Assembly: GCA_014238335.1 (NCBI GenBank)
Contig: JABABI010000008.1
Coordinates: 93,934-134,377 of the forward strand
Origin: Fuerstiella sp.
GTDB lineage: Bacteria > Planctomycetota > Planctomycetia > Planctomycetales > Planctomycetaceae
Direction of reading: 5' to 3'
Length of the DNA: 40,444 nt
A program made the position numbers and the translations under genes. Below the pieces are notes generated by a model. It saw nothing but the letters and a program-made list of their open reading frames with translations. It ran no database searches and had not been told where the DNA came from. This document shows, in pieces, positions 34,159 through 40,444 of the stretch; position 1 is the stretch's first letter; the number at the start of each line of letters is the position of its first letter.

Positions 34159-35634
34159 ATGTTGCACATCAAAGGTGAAGCTGGCAAGGACGTATGTGAC
34201 CGCGCTGTCGGTCGGACGCGACGCAACGTGCTGCAGGTCGGCGGTTCCAGCATGCTGGGACTGTCACTGGCCAACATGCTGAAACTGCAGTCTGCCAGCG
34301 CTTCCAATAAAGCCGACATTTCCGGCGGCCCAGGCTGGGGTAAAGCGAAAAGCATCATCATGTGCTACCTGCAGGGAGGTCCGTCGCACCTTGATCTGTG
34401 GGATCCCAAGGAGAACGTGCCGGACAACGTGCAGAGTGTCTTCAGCAACATCTCCACAAAACTGCCCGGCGTGCAGTTCACAGAGAACCTGCCAAAGCTG
34501 GCTCAGCTGAACGACAAGTTCACGATGATCCGTTCCATGAGTTACACTCCGAACGGATTGTTCAACCATACGGCGGCCATCTATCAGATGATGACCGGCT
34601 ACACGACGGATAAGGTCAGTCCGTCCGGCCAACTGGAACCTCCGAGCCCGAAGGACTTTCCGAATTTCGGTTCCAACATTGTGCGTCTGCGTCCACTGGA
34701 AGTGCCCATGCTTCCGTTTGTTATGTTGCCCCGACCGCTGCAGGAAAGCAATGTTGTGGGCAAAGGCGGAACGGCGGGATTCCTGGGCAAAGCCTATGAT
34801 CCCTACACGCTGTATCCATCCGGCGATGACATGGACATGAAGAAGATGACTCGCATTAAGGTCGACGACCTGAAACTGCGACCGGAAGTGTTCTCTGCGC
34901 GTCTCAATCGCCGCGCCAGCCTGAGAAACACCATCAGTGCAGGCATGCCCAAAATTGACAAGGCGGTTAAGAACCTGAATCTGGACCAGTACTATGAACG
35001 AGCACTGGACCTGATTGTCTCCGGTCGTGCTCGAGAAGCATTCGACCTGGGCGCTGAAGGTCATGCAATCCGTGAACAGTACGGACGGAATACGTTTGGC
35101 GATTCCTGCCTGCTGGCTCGTCGTCTGGTCGAAGCCGGAACACGAGTTGTTGAAGTGGTCTGGCCGAAGGTCGCCAATTCTGACAACCATTCGTGGGACC
35201 ACCACACGGGGCTGTCCAAGCGAATGAAGACGCAGTCCGGCCCGATGCTGGATGGGGCCGTTTCCGGTCTTATATCCGACCTTGATGAACGAGGCATGCT
35301 GGACGAAACGCTGGTCGTTGTTATTGGTGAATTCGGACGCAGCCCGCAACGAGGCGTCAGCACCAGCGGAAACAACAATAACGACGATGGTCGCGATCAC
35401 TGGCCATATTGCTACACCGGCATCATGGCCGGAGCCGGTGTCAAGCGAGGCAATGTTCACGGAAAGTCCGACAAGACGGCGTCCGCTCCGCTCGAGGATC
35501 CGGTACATCCGCAGGAAGTACTGGCATCGATCTACCATTCCTTCGGCATCGACCCGGAAACGATTGTGTACAACCACCTGAAACAGCCACGAGAGCTGGT
35601 CAAGGCCGAAGCTGTCAACGCGTTCTTTGCGTAG
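34159..35634 (+). CDS. DUF1501 domain protein, Tat-secreted, partner of the DUF1549/DUF1553 protein
   Basis: Secreted DUF1501 protein of 491 residues. The Tat signal [18 protein letters not shown] (20-37) is followed by the family opening [20 protein letters not shown]. Later blocks are [64 protein letters not shown], and GRDHWPYC with [18 protein letters not shown] lies nine bases before ATG 34159. It starts 174 bases after the 1697-residue protein, the usual gene order for this pair, so co-transcription is likely. The fold is related to alkaline phosphatase; no substrate is established. An intrinsic terminator follows at 35665. Confidence 0.92.
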   Translation: MLHIKGEAGKDVCDRAVGRTRRNVLQVGGSSMLGLSLANMLKLQSASASNKADISGGPGWGKAKSIIMCYLQGGPSHLDLWDPKENVPDNVQSVFSNISTKLPGVQFTENLPKLAQLNDKFTMIRSMSYTPNGLFNHTAAIYQMMTGYTTDKVSPSGQLEPPSPKDFPNFGSNIVRLRPLEVPMLPFVMLPRPLQESNVVGKGGTAGFLGKAYDPYTLYPSGDDMDMKKMTRIKVDDLKLRPEVFSARLNRRASLRNTISAGMPKIDKAVKNLNLDQYYERALDLIVSGRAREAFDLGAEGHAIREQYGRNTFGDSCLLARRLVEAGTRVVEVVWPKVANSDNHSWDHHTGLSKRMKTQSGPMLDGAVSGLISDLDERGMLDETLVVVIGEFGRSPQRGVSTSGNNNNDDGRDHWPYCYTGIMAGAGVKRGNVHGKSDKTASAPLEDPVHPQEVLASIYHSFGIDPETIVYNHLKQPRELVKAEAVNAFFA

Positions 35635-35664
35635 GCGTTGACTGTTGTGCAGTACCAACATTCT

Positions 35665-35700
35665 CAGCCTCGCAGAGCGTCTGATCTGCAAGGCTGTTTT
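35665..35700 (+). terminator. intrinsic terminator after the DUF1501 gene
   Basis: A two-part stem, CAGCCT/AGGCTG outside (35665-35670, 35691-35696) and GCAGA/TCTGC inside (35672-35676, 35685-35689), is followed by TTTTCGTTTCTT. It lies 30 bases after the DUF1501 stop. Confidence 0.75.
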
Positions 35701-35826
35701 CGTTTCTTGTACAGAGTTTCGTTCGATTGAACAAATTCACCAGGTCGTTGCGAAACGCGTCAGCTCGCGATAATCTGCAGGTTGAATCTCTTTTTGCACA
35801 TTCCTGTTTCACTCCAGAGGAAATCC

Positions 35827-35988
35827 ATGACCGGCTATACGGTGCACACTGGCACATCCAAGAAATTCGTTTCCGGCTGGGACCACATTTTCAGTGGCGA
35901 TGACGCACCTGCGGAAACCAAAGCACCAAAGGGCAAGGCAAAGCAAAAGAAAAAGGCTGCCAAAAATAGTAAGAAGGCGAAGAAGTGA
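35827..35988 (+). CDS. small basic-tailed protein, 53 residues
   Basis: Very short protein starting MTGYTVHTGTSKKFVSGWDH, continuing IFSGDDAPAE and ending in about 23 residues made almost only of Lys and Ala, with KAKQKKKAAKNSKKAKK at the end. The ATG at 35827 has an excellent ribosome binding site, AGAGGAAA, six bases upstream; an in-frame ATG at 35782 lacks one. I do not know a function. The ordered head with aromatic residues and a poly-basic tail suggests a nucleic-acid- or ribosome-associated protein, as with some short basic-tailed proteins; this is inference. It has its own terminator-bounded position, between the DUF1501 terminator and a convergent gene. Confidence 0.7.
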   Translation: MTGYTVHTGTSKKFVSGWDHIFSGDDAPAETKAPKGKAKQKKKAAKNSKKAKK

Positions 35989-36008
35989 TTCGCTCCAGCC
36001 GGCGGTCG

Positions 36009-36041
36009 CAGCGAACGACGGCTGTCCGTCTGTCGTCGCTG
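36009..36041. terminator. hairpin between convergent genes
   Basis: CAGCGAACGAC (36009-36019) pairs with GTCGTCGCTG (36032-36041) with one bulged A, directly before the stop of the minus-strand PPC-domain gene and 20 bases after the small basic protein. It may end transcription from both sides; no T-run is present. Confidence 0.45.
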
Positions 36042-36042
36042 T

Positions 36043-37701
36043 CTATTCCGATTCAGCGTCCTCTTTCGATTCTGCCGGGGCCTCTTTCGCCGGCGGGACG
36101 ATCACTGTCAGCCAGATACGGCTGGTCGTCATTTTAGAATTCTGGATGGGCGACTCTGCAGTCACTGGTTGTTTTGATTCTTCGGGTGTGCAGACAATCG
36201 TGACCGGGCCGGAGAACGCCGCGGCAGTCTCACCTCGGGTGATCTTCAGAGTCACCTCTTTGGCAGAATCACCTTCTTTTTCTGAATGCACGGGTTCGCA
36301 GACGATGCCTTCCGGCAGGCCCTCGATCGTCACGGCGAATTTTTCTGCGAATCCCTTGTCTCGAGCAATCGTCACCGGGATCTCCAGCGGCTTGTCGACC
36401 GGCAGGACGAAGGCGTTGCCTTTCAAAGTCGGCTGGAACGTTGTTTTTGTCTCGGTGCACGTCAGGACATAGACGAATCTGGCGCCACCGGAGTTGAAAC
36501 GATCCGTCACCGTGGCGGTGTACACTCCGTCCGCCGGAATGGTGACCAGCGCCTGTGAATCCAGATCACTGCGGCTCACGTCGTCTGCTGCCTTCAACAG
36601 CTTCCCGTCTTCAGCAGTCACTTTCAGCACAGGATCCAGCGGTGAGTACATAGAACGTGCGTCAGCCCGAAACGTCAGCTTCTGCCCTTTGGCTGCTGCG
36701 AACTGGTGTGTGTCCGTTTCACCAGCCGTCGCGATCACGCCGGTCACGGACGACGGTATTTGCAGCGCCTGTGGATCGTTCGTTTCTGCAGCGCTCACGT
36801 GGTCCACAGCGGCGACACTTGTCGGGAGTGTCAGGCCTTCTGAGAGCACAAATGACGTCCGCTGAAATTTCGGAATATGGAACGATTCCTGCTCTTCACT
36901 GAGATTCCAGCCATGTGCAAACACCTCCGCATCGTTGCCGGAATTTACAACTGCGGGCACCGTATGATCGATGACCGGCCCGATTGTCATCGTCAATCGA
37001 TAAACATACGTCGCGGCGCCGGCCAGCCTGATCGTGCTGTTGGGCGCAGACGGAAACGCAAAAGTACGCACAAAGTAAGTGCCATCTGTGGGCACATCGA
37101 AAACCAGTTGAGGATCAAAGCCGTGGTCATCATCGTTCTGCACAACAACCGTTCCCGCACTATCCAGTAGCTGAAGCACGGCATCCATCGGAGAACCAAG
37201 GTCACGGTTCGCCAGCATGGTAACCACAAGTGTCTGACCGGTCTTGAGTGATACAGCGAAGGTATCAACCTCACCCGTCTTTTCCAGAACACCGTTCACG
37301 GTGGCGTGGGGAAGCTCCACAGCCTGTGCTTCGCCAGGTTTGTTATTGGGCTCCGTTTCTGCAACCTCACCGACAAGCCCCACAATGAATGGCTTCAGGT
37401 CGGTGGCGCCATGTTCGTTATGAAATCGCAACCAGTGCAGGCCCGGCGTTGCGTCGTCGGGTATGGTGACCGTCACCGTGTCCTGTTTTTCACCGAATAC
37501 GAACGAAATTTGTGCCGGATCCGACCACACCTGAACAGGACCGTCACCGGGTGTGCCTGTCACCTTGGCTTCAACCACCGTTCCTCGCTGGCCACCCGGC
37601 GGAAACAGGCGTTCAATTTTCGGAGGCTCAGCCCCAACGCCCAGTGGGCTCAACACAAATCCGGCCATCAGGCCACGCAACAGAACGGATGCAGATCGCA
37701 T
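36043..37701 (-). CDS. secreted protein with two bacterial pre-peptidase C-terminal (PPC-like) domains
   Basis: Exported protein of 552 residues. ATG 37701 starts a signal peptide, MRSASVLLRGLMAGFVLSPL followed by GVGAEPP; the longer upstream frame is not signal-like. After an N-terminal Ig-like part (IERLFPPGGQRGTVVEAKVTG) come two PPC-like modules: about 107-235 starting ETEPNNKPGEAQAV with DTFAVSLKTGQTLVV and YFVRTF, and about 280-405 starting ETNDPQALQIP with DTHQFAAAKGQKLTF and GVYTATVTDRF. The final 140 residues are beta-rich. Such proteins are common next to planctomycete DUF1501/DUF1549 genes and probably bind or display at the cell surface. No catalytic motif is visible. It ends in acidic residues (SKEDAESE). 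Confidence 0.8.
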   Translation of the reverse strand: MRSASVLLRGLMAGFVLSPLGVGAEPPKIERLFPPGGQRGTVVEAKVTGTPGDGPVQVWSDPAQISFVFGEKQDTVTVTIPDDATPGLHWLRFHNEHGATDLKPFIVGLVGEVAETEPNNKPGEAQAVELPHATVNGVLEKTGEVDTFAVSLKTGQTLVVTMLANRDLGSPMDAVLQLLDSAGTVVVQNDDDHGFDPQLVFDVPTDGTYFVRTFAFPSAPNSTIRLAGAATYVYRLTMTIGPVIDHTVPAVVNSGNDAEVFAHGWNLSEEQESFHIPKFQRTSFVLSEGLTLPTSVAAVDHVSAAETNDPQALQIPSSVTGVIATAGETDTHQFAAAKGQKLTFRADARSMYSPLDPVLKVTAEDGKLLKAADDVSRSDLDSQALVTIPADGVYTATVTDRFNSGGARFVYVLTCTETKTTFQPTLKGNAFVLPVDKPLEIPVTIARDKGFAEKFAVTIEGLPEGIVCEPVHSEKEGDSAKEVTLKITRGETAAAFSGPVTIVCTPEESKQPVTAESPIQNSKMTTSRIWLTVIVPPAKEAPAESKEDAESE

Positions 37702-38131
37702 GTAATATGCCCAGCCACGATGTAATGACGATGAACGGCGATTGATTGTTTCTTCCGCAAATAACATTTGTACCGTTCTGTCAGCCGTGCTTTGAGTCAG
37801 ACGAAACAGTCCGGTTTGCCACCTGGCAGCTCCTGACCAGTCATAACCAATGGACACCATCGATGATCTTCGTCACCTCTGTGCTCCGAAACAATTCAAT
37901 CATCTCCGAACACGCCACTGCACGCGACAGACTCTTGCCCGGTTCCCGTGTGATTTCGAATAAAATGCCACTGCCGCCGGGCCGAACGGACGTAGGGATC
38001 GATTCGCTTATTCCACGCCGGACAACACCTGCCCATCGTGCTTCGACAATTCGGTGATGAGTTGCCTGGAGCCGCCGTGTCGCTTAGTCTTTGCGAGTCC
38101 AACAATCATTCGCTCAACTGGAAACGTCACA
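37702..38131. other. divergent intergenic region
   Basis: 430 bases between the minus-strand PPC-domain gene and the plus-strand sulfatase. It should hold the promoters of both. No gene, hairpin or clear promoter boxes were recognised. Both flanking frames are open for some distance into it, but signal peptides place the true starts at its edges. Confidence 0.4.
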
Positions 38132-39622
38132 ATGCGCTTCGCCATCCTGTTGTTCGTGGCCGCTGCTTTCATCTGCCCTGACCCGCTCTCAGCCGAGCCG
38201 CTTGCTGGTTCACGGCCCAATATCATCCTGATGATCACGGATGACCAGGGCTACGGTCCGGTGGGGAGACACGGACATCCGTGGATCAAGACGCCGGCCA
38301 TGGATGCCATCTACGATGCCAGCACAAGGTTCACCCGTTATCTGGTCGCCCCCACCTGTGCGCCCACCCGTTCGGCGCTGATGACAGGACGGCATCCCAT
38401 GCGAAACGGGGTAACGCACACAATCCTGGAACGAGAACGCATGACCCTGGACGCTGTCACGCTGCCGCAGGCGCTGAAGACTGTCGGCTATACGTCCGGT
38501 ATTTTCGGCAAGTGGCACCTGGGTGATGAAGAACGGTATCAACCGCACCGACGAGGTTTCGACGAAGCTTTTATCCACGGGGCTGGCGGGATCGGGCAGG
38601 CGTACAAATGCAGTTGTGCAGATGCTCCCGGCAACAAGTATTTCGACCCGGTCATTCGCCACAACGGTTCTTTCGTAAGAACGAAGGGGTTCTGCACAGA
38701 CCTTTTCTATTCCGCTGCCATGGGCTGGATTAAAGAGGTTAAAGACGACGACAAGCCGTTCTTTGCTTACATCACAACGAATGCGCCACACGGCCCGTTT
38801 ATCGCACCGCCCGACAGTCGCAAACGTTTCGAAGACATGGGATTTGAACAGAAAACAGCTGGGTTCTACGGCATGATTGAAAATATTGACGACAACGTCG
38901 GCCGCCTGGTAAATCAACTCGACGAATGGAAACTGCTCGACAACACCATGCTCGTTTTCATGTCGGATAACGGCATGACAGGCGGTGGATCCGGTCGAGC
39001 AGGGCAGATGATCGGCACGGGCGAAGACGGCGAAAAACTGTTCCCGTACAATGCGGACATGAAAGGGCAGAAGGGAAGCAGTGACGAAGGCGGTTGCCGA
39101 GTGCCGTTCTTCGTTCGCTGGGACGGTCGCGTCAAACCAGGTCAGAATGTTGACACGATCGCGGCCCACATCGACCTGCTGCCCACGCTGACCGCTCTGG
39201 CCGGCGCTGCTTTACCCAAAAATCAGGTAGAAGGCCGAAATCTGCTGCCGCTGATTGAAAATCCCGGCGGCGACTGGGAAGACCGGTATCTCTTCACCCA
39301 CAAGGGACGCTGGAAAACGGGTGCCAATCCGGACGATCATCAATGGAATGGATTCGCCGTGCGAAACCAGCAGTATCGATTTGTCGACAACAACTCGCTG
39401 TACGACATGGAAAAAGACCCGTCTCAGAAGCTGAATATAATCGACGAGCATCCGCAGATCGCTAAACAAATGCGGGATGTCTACGACTCATGGTGGCAGG
39501 AGACCCGGCCTTTGATGGTCAATGAATCGGCTCCAATGTCACCGGTCCGCCCTTTTCACGTGCTGTTCGAAAAGCAGATGAGCGATGGCGGAATCCCCGA
39601 CTGGCAGGCGCCGGAATTTTAG
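38132..39622 (+). CDS. secreted sulfatase (arylsulfatase family, Cys-type)
   Basis: Type I sulfatase of 496 residues that hydrolyses sulfate esters, presumably of marine or algal polysaccharides. Residues 1-21 are a signal peptide. The metal-binding start is NIILMITDDQGYG with D37 and D38. The active-site Cys is C76 in CAPTRSALMTGRHP, matching the CxPxR rule for conversion to formylglycine (Thr instead of the more common Ser at the fourth place). Further blocks are GYTSGIFGKWHLG, NAPHGPF, the second metal site MLVFMSDNGMTGGG, and HIDLLPTLTALAG. ATG 38132 is preceded by GGAAA and starts the signal peptide; the upstream 26-residue extension is not needed. A formylglycine-generating enzyme is not in the window. 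Confidence 0.93.
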   Translation: MRFAILLFVAAAFICPDPLSAEPLAGSRPNIILMITDDQGYGPVGRHGHPWIKTPAMDAIYDASTRFTRYLVAPTCAPTRSALMTGRHPMRNGVTHTILERERMTLDAVTLPQALKTVGYTSGIFGKWHLGDEERYQPHRRGFDEAFIHGAGGIGQAYKCSCADAPGNKYFDPVIRHNGSFVRTKGFCTDLFYSAAMGWIKEVKDDDKPFFAYITTNAPHGPFIAPPDSRKRFEDMGFEQKTAGFYGMIENIDDNVGRLVNQLDEWKLLDNTMLVFMSDNGMTGGGSGRAGQMIGTGEDGEKLFPYNADMKGQKGSSDEGGCRVPFFVRWDGRVKPGQNVDTIAAHIDLLPTLTALAGAALPKNQVEGRNLLPLIENPGGDWEDRYLFTHKGRWKTGANPDDHQWNGFAVRNQQYRFVDNNSLYDMEKDPSQKLNIIDEHPQIAKQMRDVYDSWWQETRPLMVNESAPMSPVRPFHVLFEKQMSDGGIPDWQAPEF

Positions 39623-39712
39623 GCATGGCACCTCGCTGACCACCGGGGCCGGGCTCCTGATTTGGAAACCGGTTGCACGCCGAAGCAACCGTCACCGGGA
39701 ACTGCATTCTGG

Positions 39713-40444
39713 TCAGGACAGAATTCGGTTGACGACGCTGGCGGATTCAACCCCCGTGAGTCGTTGACCGAGCCCTGAAACCTGAACGTCAGCGCTTGGT
39801 GACCGATCCCCCGGGCACCGGAGAATCGTGGCATTCAGGTCGCGAATATGAACGGGGGTGCTGGACAACATTGTAAGAGGAGCCATCCGTCCGGCCATGC
39901 TGAACGCCGCCGCCTGCCATCCACATGGTAAAGCCGTAACTGTTGTGATCCCTGCCGGTACCCTTGCCATACTCAGCAGTCGGCTGCCTGCCGAACTCGC
40001 CGCCCCACACCACCAGCGTTTCATCAAGCAGCCCACGCGACTTGAGATCAGTCAGCAGAGCCGCCACCGGCTGATCACATGTGGCCGCCACTTTTTCGTG
40101 GTCTCGCACGTTTCCGTGGCTGTCCCATTTGCCACTCACGTTGGCAACCACATACCGCACGCCGCGTTCCACCAGTCGCCGCGCCAATAGACAGTTGTTG
40201 GCGAAACTCGCCTTGCCGGGTTCCGCTCCATAGAGGTCGAGCGTGGCCTTGCTTTCGCTTTTGATGTCAATTAACTCCGGCGCGCTCGTCTGCATCCGGT
40301 ACGCCATTTCGTAGCTGGCAATACGCGTTTGGATTTCCGGATCACCCGTCTCCATCGCACGCTTGAGATTCAGTGCGCGCACCGCATCAATGGATTCCCG
40401 CTGGCGAACGCCGTCAATGCCCTTGGGGCTTGTCAAATTCAAAA
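39713..40444 (-). pseudogene. DUF1501 protein, C-terminal part, cut by the window edge and broken by three 1-base frame changes
   Basis: The minus strand is open from the window edge to TGA near 39789 and encodes the later part of a DUF1501 protein: [53 protein letters not shown] and GRDHNSYGFTMWMAGGG. After YNVVQHP the similarity jumps to the next frame (VHIRDLNATILRC), then to the third (GIGHQALTFRFQG), then back (LGQRLTGVESASVVN, stop at 39713-39715). The changes correspond to one extra C in a C5 run near 39855, one extra G in a G5 run near 39810 and one missing base near 39770. Either the gene is dying or the assembly has indel errors. Without them the end is a normal DUF1501 C-terminus. 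The N-terminal half lies beyond the window. Confidence 0.75.

Noticed and set aside
34264..35691. 475-residue open frame antisense to the second DUF1501 gene
   Set aside because: Same reasoning: a shadow frame, no motifs, and the sense strand has a clear Tat signal and DUF1501 blocks.

Overview
The window looks like a chromosomal segment of a planctomycete (Planctomycetota, probably class Planctomycetia). The main reasons are three DUF1501 (twin-arginine secreted) proteins, a very large cytochrome/DUF1549/DUF1553 protein, a Cys-type sulfatase, a protein with bacterial pre-peptidase C-terminal (PPC) domains, and short intergenic palindromes of the kind common in this phylum. This assignment rests on gene content only. 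I see no rRNA, tRNA, CRISPR array, phage or transposase gene.

Layout. 1-4867 (+): the tail of an upstream gene, then a tightly overlapping ExbB/TolQ - ExbD/TolR - giant membrane-anchored protein operon. The third protein has an S-x3-H transmembrane motif like TonB, a very long disordered linker and a C-terminal squalene-cyclase-like domain. 4993-6960 (-): a small unknown helical protein and a ROK-family sugar kinase. 7334-8287 (+): a PAP2/Aur1-like membrane phosphatase. 8494-13133 (+): glycine cleavage genes gcvT-gcvH-gcvP, with hairpins between T and H and a composite palindromic element between H and P. 13282-13575: a small conserved-looking protein. 13576-15651: a decayed region with the C-terminal half of an FAD-linked oxidoreductase, an internally deleted DegT-type aminotransferase and a probable further fragment on the minus strand. 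15652-18204 (-): a DsbD-type thiol:disulfide reductant transporter. 18706-21313 (+): an orphan lipoprotein solute-binding protein and a DUF1501 protein. 21501-24944 (+): an SDR oxidoreductase - CoA-transferase - thiolase operon with overlapping genes. 25126-26807: an inositol-phosphatase-family (HisN-like) enzyme facing a nitrilase-family amidase. 27063-28566: a small lipoprotein closed by a strong terminator, and a creatininase-family amidohydrolase. 28891-40444: a typical planctomycete secreted-protein block made of the 1697-residue cytochrome/WD40/DUF1549/DUF1553 protein, its DUF1501 partner, a 53-residue Lys-rich protein, a PPC-domain protein, a sulfatase and a third DUF1501 gene that runs off the window and carries three frame disruptions.

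Most metabolic genes are housekeeping: one-carbon and glycine metabolism, C4 acyl-CoA and ketone metabolism, sugar phosphorylation. The most interesting candidate for an undescribed system is the first operon. It looks like a proton-motive-force motor whose TonB-like component carries a terpene-cyclase-fold domain instead of a TonB C-terminal domain. The decayed cluster next to a short palindrome and the frame-disrupted DUF1501 gene also deserve attention. All functions are inferred from motifs read by eye; no database search was possible.
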